Positions 38,084-46,297 of a stretch of 64,000 nt of DNA are shown here, in pieces; the stretch's first letter is position 1; the number at the start of each line of letters is the position of its first letter. A program made the position numbers and the translations under genes. Under the pieces are notes generated by a model, which worked only from the letters and a program-made list of their open reading frames with translations, ran no database searches and was not told the DNA's origin. The stretch comes from Paenibacillus sp. 37 (GTDB lineage Bacteria; Bacillota; Bacilli; Paenibacillales; Paenibacillaceae): positions 4,278,001 to 4,342,000 of the forward strand of contig NZ_CP043761.1 in the NCBI RefSeq assembly GCF_008386395.1, in the 5' to 3' direction.

Positions 38084-39106
38084 TTATGCCAATGCTTCTT
38101 CGATGGCAACCGTGATTGGATACGGACCAGACTCTTGATTAGAGAGCACAACCAGTTGTAGATCAAAGTCTGGATACACGGAAGACATGAACGACACCCC
38201 TGGATCAAACCCCATGACATGAAATTTAAAAATCTCCTCCCCCTTGCGGTCAATCCAGATCCCCTGCCCATAATACTCTTCATCTTCTTGATGAGCATGT
38301 GGAGTTAATAACTGCCGTGTTGTCTCAGCATTCAACAATTGGTGACCCAGTAAAGCATCCCAGAATCGAATCATATCCGGCGCGGTAACATAGGCCCCAC
38401 CATCTGATCCACCTTTGACAGGAATGGAGAACATATTGGTGTTCCAGGAGCCATCTTCATGATCGATATACCCTAAAGCTGTGTTGCGCGGGAGCTGATC
38501 TGTTACGAAATAACCGGAGTCCTTCATGCCACAACTTTTGAAAATGTGCTCTTCCACATAATCTGTAAACGACAGTCCTGAATGTTGTTCCACAATAAGC
38601 CCCAGCACAATGAAACCCGCATTGTTGTAGTGAAAACGTTCACCCGGAGCAGACTTCATCGGCAGATGCTGAAACATGGGCAGAAAGTCACTTAAACGCC
38701 GCATCGCGTAGACGGGTCTGTCTTTCCATAATTCTGAAAAGTCATCCATCACTTCTTCATCGAAATAATCCGGAATGCCTGACGTATGTGTTAACAACTG
38801 CTGAATGGTAATTCCTTCGTCCCATAATGAAAACTCCACATCCAACACATCGTCCAGCTTGGAATCGGCATACAACTTACCCGCTTCAATGAGTTGGCAT
38901 ATACTCACTGCCGTGAAGATCTTACATCCTGATGCAATGCCGAACCGTGTGTCCACCTGATTGGCAAGCTCTTCACTGCGATTCGCATAACCACGTTTCA
39001 TATTCAAAAGGGTTTTCCCGCCTTGTAGGAGTAATACAACACCCGAAAAATTCACGCGTTCCATGAATTCTTCTACTTTTGTTGTCAGCTCTAATACATT
39101 CAACAT
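38084..39106 (-). CDS. Serine hydrolase of the beta-lactamase family
   Basis: A 340-residue beta-lactamase-related hydrolase with S-x-x-K in IASGCKIFTAV and Y-N-N in FHYNNAGFIVLG. ITIQQLLTHTSGIPDY is the usual family stretch, and HVMGFDPGVSFMSSVYPD takes the place of the KTG-side strand. No signal peptide. The ATG at 39106 has AGGTG nine bases upstream; a GTG at 39118 would overlap that site. Single gene, convergent with the other serine hydrolase, divergent from nothing of clear relation. Substrate unknown. Confidence 0.9.
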   Translation of the reverse strand: MLNVLELTTKVEEFMERVNFSGVVLLLQGGKTLLNMKRGYANRSEELANQVDTRFGIASGCKIFTAVSICQLIEAGKLYADSKLDDVLDVEFSLWDEGITIQQLLTHTSGIPDYFDEEVMDDFSELWKDRPVYAMRRLSDFLPMFQHLPMKSAPGERFHYNNAGFIVLGLIVEQHSGLSFTDYVEEHIFKSCGMKDSGYFVTDQLPRNTALGYIDHEDGSWNTNMFSIPVKGGSDGGAYVTAPDMIRFWDALLGHQLLNAETTRQLLTPHAHQEDEEYYGQGIWIDRKGEEIFKFHVMGFDPGVSFMSSVYPDFDLQLVVLSNQESGPYPITVAIEEALA

Positions 39107-39249
39107 TTTGTTGTTCACCTACTTGTCTATGTATTCATTACATTCTCATTCTTAATTCTTCGTCATATCCTGCATACCTGCCATATTTTCATAAAAAGAA
39201 GGATTACTCCCTTATAAAAGGAAATACCCCTTCTTCATACAAGGTAAGA

Positions 39250-39843
39250 CTAAGTTGAACAAAGTATGCTCAAATGCTGTTCAATCACTTGTTCTACTCG
39301 TTTTACTGTAAGTCTATCTGGCTGCATTAACATATGAATGGCGAGTCCATCCACAAGAGCATATAACTTCTCTATCTCCATCTCGGCATCCAGTTCAGGA
39401 TGTGTCATCCCCTGCTTTTGCAACTCCTGAACCACCCATTGAACCGATCGATACATCCCCTGATGCATCTCATCACTTAACTTTTTTAATTCGGGGTACA
39501 CCAATAATTTGGCTGTAAACGAAAACCATACCTCCATTTCCATCATTCTATCTTCATCCAACGGGAGAAATTGCAAGAGCAGATTCTTCATATCCTGCAT
39601 TACAGATCCACTCATCTGTAATGCCTCCACCCTTTTCTGTACCCTTTCTGCAAAAAGATTCATGCAAAAGGTGAACAATTCGGCCTGTGTGGCAAAATAA
39701 TGACGCATGGAACCTACAGATAGTCCCGCTTCCTTTGCTATATTGCGAACTGTAGCATGCTCCAGTCCATGCTCTTGAATGACCCGGATTGCTGCATCAG
39801 CAACGATTTTCCTCTGAGCTTCATGATCTACGATTTTTGGCAT
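39250..39843 (-). CDS. TetR/AcrR-family repressor
   Basis: A 197-residue repressor with the TetR helix-turn-helix HATVRNIAKEAGLSVGSMRH and YFATQAELF, and a helical ligand domain. It begins MPKIVDHEAQR. The ATG at 39843 has no ribosome site, and a perfect TATAAT lies six bases upstream, so the transcript may begin at or next to the start codon (leaderless). A GTG at 39858 is the only in-frame alternative. It is divergent from an alpha/beta hydrolase gene, and two TACAYTGTR palindromes lie between them, probably its operators. Confidence 0.9.
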   Translation of the reverse strand: MPKIVDHEAQRKIVADAAIRVIQEHGLEHATVRNIAKEAGLSVGSMRHYFATQAELFTFCMNLFAERVQKRVEALQMSGSVMQDMKNLLLQFLPLDEDRMMEMEVWFSFTAKLLVYPELKKLSDEMHQGMYRSVQWVVQELQKQGMTHPELDAEMEIEKLYALVDGLAIHMLMQPDRLTVKRVEQVIEQHLSILCST

Positions 39844-39849
39844 GACAAC

Positions 39850-39855
39850 ATTATA
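39850..39855 (-). promoter_or_regulatory. -10 element abutting the tetR start codon
   Basis: TATAAT on the minus strand, six bases from the ATG, implying a leaderless or near-leaderless message. Confidence 0.4.
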
Positions 39856-39877
39856 CACCAGACTTCTATTTTAGTAA

Positions 39878-39911
39878 TACACTGTGCTATAATATATTTT
39901 AATACATTGTA
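39878..39911. promoter_or_regulatory. Paired TetR operators around an extended -10 promoter
   Basis: TACACTGTG (39878-39886) and TACATTGTA (39903-39911) are near-identical short palindromes 25 bp apart. Between them lies TGCTATAAT (39885-39893), an extended -10 for the plus-strand hydrolase gene, which the repressor would occlude. Confidence 0.5.
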
Positions 39912-39948
39912 CTAAATAAAAAACTGTAGGAGAGGAATTCATAAGATC

Positions 39949-40962
39949 ATGCTTACAACTATTCCAACCAAAAAACGAAAGAGATTCAGAATTTTCATTA
40001 TCATGGTGAAGCTGCTCTGCATAGTGCTACTACTAATTGGTGCAGCATTCCTCTATGAGTGGTTTGCTTCTTCGCAGGCCAAAAAGGATTTTCCACCTCC
40101 GGGTACGTTAGTTCAAATCGGCGGTTACCAACTGCACATTCACAAACAAGGCAATGGCTCGCCGACCATACTTATGGAGGCTGGAAGTGGTGAGACGAGT
40201 TTGTCGTGGAGAGACATTCCTGCGGCACTCGCCCAACATGCAACGGTGGTCACATATGATCGTGCAGGATATGCCTGGAGTGAATCTGCCCCTACAGAAC
40301 GTACAGGTTCGAATATCGTCAAAGAGCTACATGCAGCTCTGGAGAAGGAGAATATTCAGGGACCTTACGTTATGGTAGGTCATTCCCTTGGTGGTATGTA
40401 TGCCAGACTCTTTGCACAGACCTATACAAGTGAGGTTCAGAGCCTTGTCCTCATTGACGCGAGACCTGAAAATGATGAACAGAATACAAAGGCTTTGTTG
40501 GAACAGGCTCAGTTTCAGGGAAACCCGTCTGCCTCCTTCCTATCCTTACTGAAGTTATCCGGCGCTTTCAGATTATTTCCAGACTTTTTGCTGGATGGTC
40601 TGGTTACCAAGCAAGATCGAGATACTTTTGTTAATGTGATTGCCACGCCCTCCTTTTTTCATGCCAAAGAAGAAGAAGCCTTACTCGCCCATTTAACAGA
40701 AGATGCCATTCGTGGCCAAAATCTTGGATCAATACCTGTACGTATCATTGCACGCGGACGTCCTCAAGACTATGCTCAAGCAGGGATTTCGGTTGAAATG
40801 GGGCAGAAGCTCGAATCCATATGGCAATCGGGGCAGCATAACATGTTGAATATATCGAAGGATAGTCAGCTCATCGTGGCCACCCGCAGTGGTCATATGG
40901 TTATCCACGATGAACCCGAACTGGTTGTGAAAACAATCCTTGCGTTAATCTCTGATAAGTAG
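39949..40962 (+). CDS. Membrane-anchored alpha/beta hydrolase
   Basis: A 337-residue alpha/beta hydrolase with one N-terminal membrane helix (about residues 16-38), so the catalytic domain likely faces outside. Nucleophile elbow VGHSLGGMYA (Ser), oxyanion region MEAGSGETSLSW, YDRAGYAWSE, acid candidate in VRIIARGRPQD, and catalytic His in RSGHMVIHDEP. A GAGAGGAA ribosome site is a little distant (about 12 bases). It is divergent from a TetR repressor that probably controls it. A perfect 17-bp terminator follows. Substrate unknown. Confidence 0.9.
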   Translation: MLTTIPTKKRKRFRIFIIMVKLLCIVLLLIGAAFLYEWFASSQAKKDFPPPGTLVQIGGYQLHIHKQGNGSPTILMEAGSGETSLSWRDIPAALAQHATVVTYDRAGYAWSESAPTERTGSNIVKELHAALEKENIQGPYVMVGHSLGGMYARLFAQTYTSEVQSLVLIDARPENDEQNTKALLEQAQFQGNPSASFLSLLKLSGAFRLFPDFLLDGLVTKQDRDTFVNVIATPSFFHAKEEEALLAHLTEDAIRGQNLGSIPVRIIARGRPQDYAQAGISVEMGQKLESIWQSGQHNMLNISKDSQLIVATRSGHMVIHDEPELVVKTILALISDK

Positions 40963-41001
40963 AGGTGTGTTTTTTCAGCAGATCCAGGGCTCGTTATAAT
41001 G

Positions 41002-41051
41002 TTAAAGGGCTGTTCCAATAGCCATGTGTATGACTTGGAACAGCCCTTTAA
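41002..41051. terminator. Bidirectional terminator
   Basis: Perfect 17-bp stem TTAAAGGGCTGTTCCAA / TTGGAACAGCCCTTTAA, between convergent genes. Confidence 0.92.
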
Positions 41052-41103
41052 GCAATATATTAAGATTAGTTCTATTTGGCTGCATGCCTCAAGGCAACAA
41101 AAT

Positions 41104-41832
41104 TTAGCGCAACGCTTGCAGGTCAACCTCAGGACTTCCTGCACTTTTCTGCGTTTCACGAGGAGACCTCGTGTTAACCAGGTAATACAGTGTGGCGTAG
41201 ATTGTCATGATAAACGTGCCAAAGAACAGACAAAACGCAAGTGACGGGCGGCTTACACTTTCGTGCATCAGCTCAACCAGCGTCTCGCGATTCGTCAGTG
41301 CATCCCAGCTATTCAGTCGATATACACGTCCAAGCAATACCCCGTAACTTCCCAAAGCACTACCTGCGAGTACAAAGATCCAGGATGCCCAGCGTCCAAT
41401 TCGGTGATAGATCACTTCCTGAAGCTGATACATGGACAAGAAGCCAAGCAGGAGCCCCGTCCAGACAAACATTAAAACAACACTCAAGTCGTACCAATAG
41501 GTGTAGTCCACTCCATTTCCACCATAATACCGGGAACTTCTCGCTGTCAGATGAACCAAATCCGTAACAATGTAAGAAGAGTTCGGGAAAAATAACAACC
41601 ACAGCAGACCACTTGCTATTGCAAGCCATGCGGCACCTTTCCATTTCGCATCACTTAGAAGATAGGCTGCATAAGAGAACACAAAGGGAATCCAGCCCAA
41701 AAACAGATTCCAGATCAGGAAGCGGAAATAACGCTGATCCAGCCAATCTGCGGCTACATAGTGCAAGCCAAGCGTTACTGCTGTGACCACACAAAGGAAA
41801 ATAAATATGCGAATATAATTCAGTTTTCTCAA
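41104..41832 (-). CDS. DUF1361-family membrane protein
   Basis: A 242-residue integral membrane protein with about six helices. It has the DUF1361 signature FLIWNLFLGWIPFVFSY and LLFFPNSSYIVTDLVHL; no function is established. I prefer the TTG at 41832, with GTGAGGT eight bases upstream; the frame is open to a GTG at 41847 that is itself part of that ribosome site. It lies 30 bp after the 41863-42399 gene on the same strand, so the two may be co-transcribed. Confidence 0.85.
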   Translation of the reverse strand: MRKLNYIRIFIFLCVVTAVTLGLHYVAADWLDQRYFRFLIWNLFLGWIPFVFSYAAYLLSDAKWKGAAWLAIASGLLWLLFFPNSSYIVTDLVHLTARSSRYYGGNGVDYTYWYDLSVVLMFVWTGLLLGFLSMYQLQEVIYHRIGRWASWIFVLAGSALGSYGVLLGRVYRLNSWDALTNRETLVELMHESVSRPSLAFCLFFGTFIMTIYATLYYLVNTRSPRETQKSAGSPEVDLQALR

Positions 41833-41862
41833 TGATTCTGACCTCACTTGATAAAATTCAAA

Positions 41863-42399
41863 TTAATTTCGAAAATATCGGATGATTTCTTCCTTGTTCT
41901 TTTCAACACGCAAATTCAATCCACGTTTATCCTTTAATCCATACTGCTGTAATTCATGGCCTGGATCAAGCACCAACGGTTTAGTCGCCACATCGACAAG
42001 CAAGTCCATCGTCAATTGATAGGTTTCCCGTATCTTGTCCATTGGCAGAGAGGATTCATACCGTTTAATCAGCTCAATCAGACGTTCAGCATACATGAGA
42101 CGAACCATACTGTCCGCACTCTTCATTTGTCTTGAAGCAAATGCTGTAATTGCCGTAATAATACTGGGTTCTGTCCGATGTTTGGCAATCAACGCAAGCT
42201 CATCCACCGCATCCCAATTCATGATAGACAGCTCGGAACTTAATTGTTGAATTCGCTCCCCTATCCATTGTTCCTCTAACGCTTGGGGTACGTTCCATCG
42301 CTTATAGTCCGCATACACACCTTCTCGATGCATCTTTACAGCGCTCCCGTAATATTTGACAAACACATCCTTGGCTATACTCCAATCGGTCTCTTCCAT
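41863..42399 (-). CDS. Hypothetical helical protein
   Basis: A 178-residue soluble protein I do not recognise. The sequence is largely helical (DWSIAKDVFVKYYGSAVKM, MYAERLIELIKRYESSLP) with no cysteines, no signal peptide and a Lys-rich end. Weak ribosome site (GGTGG) before the ATG at 42399. It is followed by the DUF1361 membrane protein gene on the same strand and is divergent from the spore coat gene. Confidence 0.6.
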   Translation of the reverse strand: MEETDWSIAKDVFVKYYGSAVKMHREGVYADYKRWNVPQALEEQWIGERIQQLSSELSIMNWDAVDELALIAKHRTEPSIITAITAFASRQMKSADSMVRLMYAERLIELIKRYESSLPMDKIRETYQLTMDLLVDVATKPLVLDPGHELQQYGLKDKRGLNLRVEKNKEEIIRYFRN

Positions 42400-42523
42400 C
42401 TTTAACCACCACCATGCCTATTCCTATTTGTGCGTACGCTTTTATCCATACACAATACATAAATTTACTACTCTCCAAGCATACTAGAATCATACCATTT
42501 ACCAAAGGAGAATCAAATTACCA

Positions 42524-43180
42524 ATGAATCCGAATTCGATGAACCCACAGAATGTAGTACAACCTACTTTAAACGCAAATCCCAATGTTACGCCTAACAT
42601 GAATCATGGCGGTCATGAGATGTTCGATGTGCATGAGATCCTGTCCTCCACCATTAATGTGCTGGATCAATATATGATCTTCCGTACATTCGTGCAGAGC
42701 CAGGAACTGATTGGCATTCTGGACCGGCAGTATAACTTCATTTTATCCCAGTACAATCTGACAGCAGAGTGTTTTGCATCCGGACAGAAGCCTCATCAAG
42801 AGACAGCTACCTATATGATCCCCAACATGGTACCACCGGTATATGGCCTTAAGCCATCAGCACCGAAAAAACCAAACCAGAGCCTTGCTGACGTAAAGGA
42901 TGCCGGAATTAGCGGTCATATGCTGGGACTGATCAAGTCACATGCGAGTTTGCTCGGCATGTCCTGTAGCGAGATCACAAATGGAACGGTTCGCCGAGTC
43001 ATCGCTTCGCAGATCCAGCATTTTATCGAGATGGCCTATGAAATTTTCATGTTCCAGAATAAAAACGCCTATTACCAAGTACCTCAACTCACCCCAAGTG
43101 ATACACAACAGATGCTTCAGGCATACATTCCAGCAACCGGAGCACCTCAGATGCCTAACAGCAATAAACCACTTCATTAA
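42524..43180 (+). CDS. Spore coat protein, CotF family
   Basis: A 218-residue protein. An Asn/Met/Pro-rich leader (residues 1-28) is followed by a CotF-like ferritin-type helical domain (DVHEILSSTINVLDQYMIFR, AGISGHMLGLIKSHASLLGM, QHFIEMAYEIFMFQNKNAYY). The C-terminus is again polar and Pro-rich. CotF-type proteins are spore coat components made in the mother cell. AAAGGAG is 13 bases from the ATG, longer than usual. Single gene, terminator downstream. It supports a spore-forming host. Confidence 0.88.
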   Translation: MNPNSMNPQNVVQPTLNANPNVTPNMNHGGHEMFDVHEILSSTINVLDQYMIFRTFVQSQELIGILDRQYNFILSQYNLTAECFASGQKPHQETATYMIPNMVPPVYGLKPSAPKKPNQSLADVKDAGISGHMLGLIKSHASLLGMSCSEITNGTVRRVIASQIQHFIEMAYEIFMFQNKNAYYQVPQLTPSDTQQMLQAYIPATGAPQMPNSNKPLH

Positions 43181-43207
43181 GTTAGAAAATAAAGTCTGAA
43201 CACCTAG

Positions 43208-43249
43208 AACAGTCTCTTCAACCCATTTGGGTTTTAGGGGCTGTTTTTT
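43208..43249 (+). terminator. Terminator of the spore coat gene
   Basis: A stem built from AACAG/CTGTT and AACCC/GGGTT with a short loop, followed by six T residues. Confidence 0.8.
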
Positions 43250-43422
43250 GGTTATTTACAATCATTTTCCTACTGAAGACTCTTGATTTGGTTACCAGAA
43301 ACTGGTTTAATCAATGACAAACCCGTACTTAGTCCACATACGGATCATACATATAAAATACGGTGAAATGCCGTTAAACGAGAATTCAAATGGCTTTTTC
43401 TTCATTATGGGGAGGTATACGA

Positions 43423-44376
43423 ATGAGATGGAAGCAACCTGCTAAACTTGGTTTACTGGCTATGGCTCTCGGCTGTACTGCCATCGGCTCAACACTTACG
43501 ACTTCAACAACGCTGGCTGCACCTGTTCCCGCTTCCAAAGCGGTGTATCATCAATTCCAAACGTATCGAACGGAAGCAGTGAAATCCACAGCGAGTGTGG
43601 CTAAAGCACGTAAATACCTGATGAATCATATCGATAAAGTCGGTCCTTGGCAGGCAACATTAATGACCCTGCAATTGGAGAATATGCAGAATATGAAGCT
43701 GGCGGATATGGATAACCAAATGTATACGGAACAGTTTCAACAAGCCCTATCTCAGGCCCATGAACAACTTGGTTACGAACAGAAGCTTACATACAGTCGT
43801 CTGCTGAAAGAAATTAAAGATCCGTCAGTGAGGAAAGTTCTGCAGGAAGCATCTGATCTCGGGTTCAAACTGGAAACCAGTGAGGGCTTGTATTACCCTA
43901 TCATCAATTATGAGATCTACCAAAAGTTCAAACCTTTTGTTAAGGCTGATATTGCTGCATATATCGACATTATGGCTACGGAGTCCAATCAGATGACCAC
44001 TTCGGATGGTGGCATTATCATTTCCTGGAACGAATTAATTCAGCGTACATTGGAGAAAGAAGCCTTTTTGAATAACTTCCCGAATTCCAATCGCACATCA
44101 ACAGTGAAGCAGTGGTTATTTGTAGAATATGTGTTTTACGGAAGTGACAACACGCCTGCATATGATTGGTACACGGATGAAGAAATTCGCACCATGGACC
44201 CTGAGGTGAAACAGGCTTACGAGAAAGCTTTGGCTAAGCGGGAGCCTAATACGGGGAGTGTTCTTCTCGATACCATGGAAAAGATTTTGCAGGTTCTGAA
44301 TCAGAACAATGATGAGCTTACACCTGAAGTCCGAGCAATCATTGAATCTGTTGAACAACACTTTGCCCTTGAATAA
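43423..44376 (+). CDS. Secreted hypothetical protein
   Basis: A 317-residue exported protein. It has a basic start MRWKQPAK, a hydrophobic stretch LGLLAMALGCTAIGS and a likely cleavage after TTLAA near residue 33. The mature part is largely helical and Gln/Glu-rich (LSQAHEQLGYEQKLTYSRLL), with no motif I recognise. A cysteine in the signal is not in a convincing lipobox. The start at 43423 is fixed by GGGGAGG eight bases upstream; the frame runs open 11 codons further. Single gene convergent with the ECF41 gene. Confidence 0.75.
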   Translation: MRWKQPAKLGLLAMALGCTAIGSTLTTSTTLAAPVPASKAVYHQFQTYRTEAVKSTASVAKARKYLMNHIDKVGPWQATLMTLQLENMQNMKLADMDNQMYTEQFQQALSQAHEQLGYEQKLTYSRLLKEIKDPSVRKVLQEASDLGFKLETSEGLYYPIINYEIYQKFKPFVKADIAAYIDIMATESNQMTTSDGGIIISWNELIQRTLEKEAFLNNFPNSNRTSTVKQWLFVEYVFYGSDNTPAYDWYTDEEIRTMDPEVKQAYEKALAKREPNTGSVLLDTMEKILQVLNQNNDELTPEVRAIIESVEQHFALE

Positions 44377-44408
44377 TAAGGTGGAGCAAGTCACAAATGG
44401 AGTGCAAA

Positions 44409-44445
44409 AAAAGCGGCAATCCTCGGAACAGAGGTTGTCGCTTTT
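44409..44445. terminator. Bidirectional terminator
   Basis: AAAAGCGGCAATCCTC pairs with GAGGTTGTCGCTTTT with a bulge, between convergent genes, flanked by A- and T-runs. Confidence 0.75.
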
Positions 44446-44475
44446 CAGTTTACATCTCGAGTCCTTACGTTCTGA

Positions 44476-45411
44476 TCAAAGAGTTGTCGTGCATACCGAT
44501 GTAAGTTTGTTCGGATTAACGACGAGATAGATGCCCTCAATCCGCTCTCCGGAAGGGTCCAACTCCAAACAGAGCACCTCGGACAACTGTCCTTCTTTCA
44601 TCAATGCGAGTTGAAGCTCGCCATTAATCCACATCGGTACCCATTCTCTTTCACGCAATCGCGTAAGGACTCGCCGTGAGGTCAGGAGTGCAAGCACACC
44701 TTTGTGAACATGCATCGTTCTCATCACAGTATGCACAACGCCACCGCCATCTGCTGTAAATACAGGCTGATCTGCCAGTAACTCGAGCATCGCAGCGACA
44801 TCATAACGAAGGAAAGCCGCTGTAAAACGGCTAAGCAATTCACCCTTGGCGATCATATCCGCATCACTCTGCTCGATCGGTGGAAGTTTTTCAGGCAAGT
44901 TCCGTCTGGCGCGGCTAAAGATTTGACGGCAGTTACTCTCCGTTTTGCCCAGCCAATCCGCTATTTCAGAATAGTCATACTGGAAAGCTTCACGAAGTAC
45001 AAAAACAGCCCGTTCAACAGGCGAAAGCCGCTCCAACATGACCAGATAGGCGTAAGAAATCAGCTCTTTCTTCTGCATCGTTTCCTCTGGTATGTTTCCC
45101 GCTTTACTGTCTGCTATCGGTTCCGGAAGCCACTCTCCAACATAATTTTCCCTCTGGTTGCGGGCAGAATTGAGCAGATTCAAACTTCGGTTCACCACCA
45201 ATCTGGCGATATAAGACTTCGGATTACGAATATCTTGAGTAGTATTGCTCTGAATCCCCGCAAAGCAATCCTGAACCATATCTTCAGCTTCTACCACACT
45301 GCCGAGCATGCGATAAGCGATTGAAAATGCATAATTTTTATACCGAATATACAGCTCACCAACATCCAGAGAAGACACTTCTGGCTCATTGGCGTGGAGA
45401 TTGGAATTCAT
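44476..45411 (-). CDS. ECF41-type RNA polymerase sigma factor (SigJ-like)
   Basis: A 311-residue extracytoplasmic-function sigma factor. Region 2 is IAYRMLGSVVEAEDMVQDCF, and region 4 is LSPVERAVFVLREAFQYDYS followed by EIADWLGKTESNCRQIFSRA. The C-terminal ~110 residues are a SnoaL-like extension that regulates activity in the ECF41 group instead of an anti-sigma factor. Start at 45411, with AGAGGAGG eight bases upstream. It lies 33 bp after a carboxymuconolactone-decarboxylase (CMD) domain gene, the classic ECF41 partner, and a matching promoter stands before that gene. Confidence 0.92.
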   Translation of the reverse strand: MNSNLHANEPEVSSLDVGELYIRYKNYAFSIAYRMLGSVVEAEDMVQDCFAGIQSNTTQDIRNPKSYIARLVVNRSLNLLNSARNQRENYVGEWLPEPIADSKAGNIPEETMQKKELISYAYLVMLERLSPVERAVFVLREAFQYDYSEIADWLGKTESNCRQIFSRARRNLPEKLPPIEQSDADMIAKGELLSRFTAAFLRYDVAAMLELLADQPVFTADGGGVVHTVMRTMHVHKGVLALLTSRRVLTRLREREWVPMWINGELQLALMKEGQLSEVLCLELDPSGERIEGIYLVVNPNKLTSVCTTTL

Positions 45412-45444
45412 AAGAATGGCCTCCTCTGGCATGGTGCATGTATT

Positions 45445-45891
45445 TTAGTTAAAGCAGCCCGGATACATTCCTGTTGTAATCGCAATCCGGTTCCAGTTAT
45501 TAATCGTGTTAATGGCAAGGATCAGATCCACCAGTTCGGATTCACTGAAATGTTCACGAACCTTATCGTACAACGCAAGGGGTACACCGTGTTCCGAGAT
45601 ACGGGTCACCGCCTCAGCCAGCTCCAGCATAACACGTTCTTGATCCGTGAAGAAAGACACTTCACGCCACACACTCAGCAATAGAATATGATCCGCATAA
45701 TCTCCCAGTTTCATCAGATCTTTGGCATGCATATCGAGACAAAAGGCGCAGCCATTGATCTGAGACACACGGATTTTTAACAACTCATACAATACTTTAT
45801 TATCAAATTGCCCGGATATATACTGCTCCATCGCCATCATCGCTTTAAAAGCGCCTGGACTCACTGCTCTGTAGTTGGTTCTTAAATTCAT
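45445..45891 (-). CDS. Carboxymuconolactone decarboxylase/AhpD-like protein
   Basis: A 148-residue CMD-domain protein with the redox/proton-relay motif INGCAFCLDMHAKDL (C-x2-C-x3-H), and NTINNWNRIAITTGM near the end. AhpD-like proteins act as small peroxidase/reductase components; the role of ECF41-linked copies is not settled. Start at 45891, with GGAGG eight bases upstream; the frame is open to 45996, but that region contains the promoter. It is co-directional with and 33 bp upstream of the ECF41 gene, so both share the promoter at 45927-45953. Confidence 0.9.
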   Translation of the reverse strand: MNLRTNYRAVSPGAFKAMMAMEQYISGQFDNKVLYELLKIRVSQINGCAFCLDMHAKDLMKLGDYADHILLLSVWREVSFFTDQERVMLELAEAVTRISEHGVPLALYDKVREHFSESELVDLILAINTINNWNRIAITTGMYPGCFN

Positions 45892-45926
45892 TTCATTCGC
45901 CTCCGTCATTTGGTTTACATACTGTA

Positions 45927-45953
45927 GACAAACGACGGCCGGGATCTGTGACA
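45927..45953 (-). promoter_or_regulatory. ECF41-type promoter
   Basis: On the minus strand TGTCACA (45953-45947) is followed after 16 bp by TGTC (45930-45927). The known ECF41 target consensus is TGTCACA then CGTC. Only one base differs, and the distance to the CMD start leaves a normal short leader. Confidence 0.65.
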
Positions 45954-45990
45954 TTTTTGCGAAAATCTTTTTATTCCCACAAGAATGGTT

Positions 45991-46039
45991 GCTCAACTAA
46001 CGAATATTCACACTGAGATTCTGATGGCAGGACAACCTC
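45991..46039. repeat. Diverged direct repeat, copy 1
   Basis: About 49 bp beginning GCTCAACTAACGAATAT. It is roughly three quarters identical to 47360-47411, most differences being transitions. The pair brackets the Rieske oxygenase gene. Confidence 0.45.
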
Positions 46040-46297
46040 CATGGAGTTAATAATCAGTAATGGAAAAACATACTGAATGGTTGTTCTCTTTTCTACAATT
46101 AACATCTAACGTAAGAAAAATCCGCTTTTTTCCGTATCCATGTACGGTTTTTGCTGTACCGTTTGTGATTTCAACCAAAAGTAGGTTGGATATATTGATA
46201 ATTTGGACAAAAGAGTAGTAACATACGGCTAATAAAGTTAACTTTTCTGACATAAGAAAGAGAAATGTTTATTCATATTGGCAAGGAGTGTTTTACT

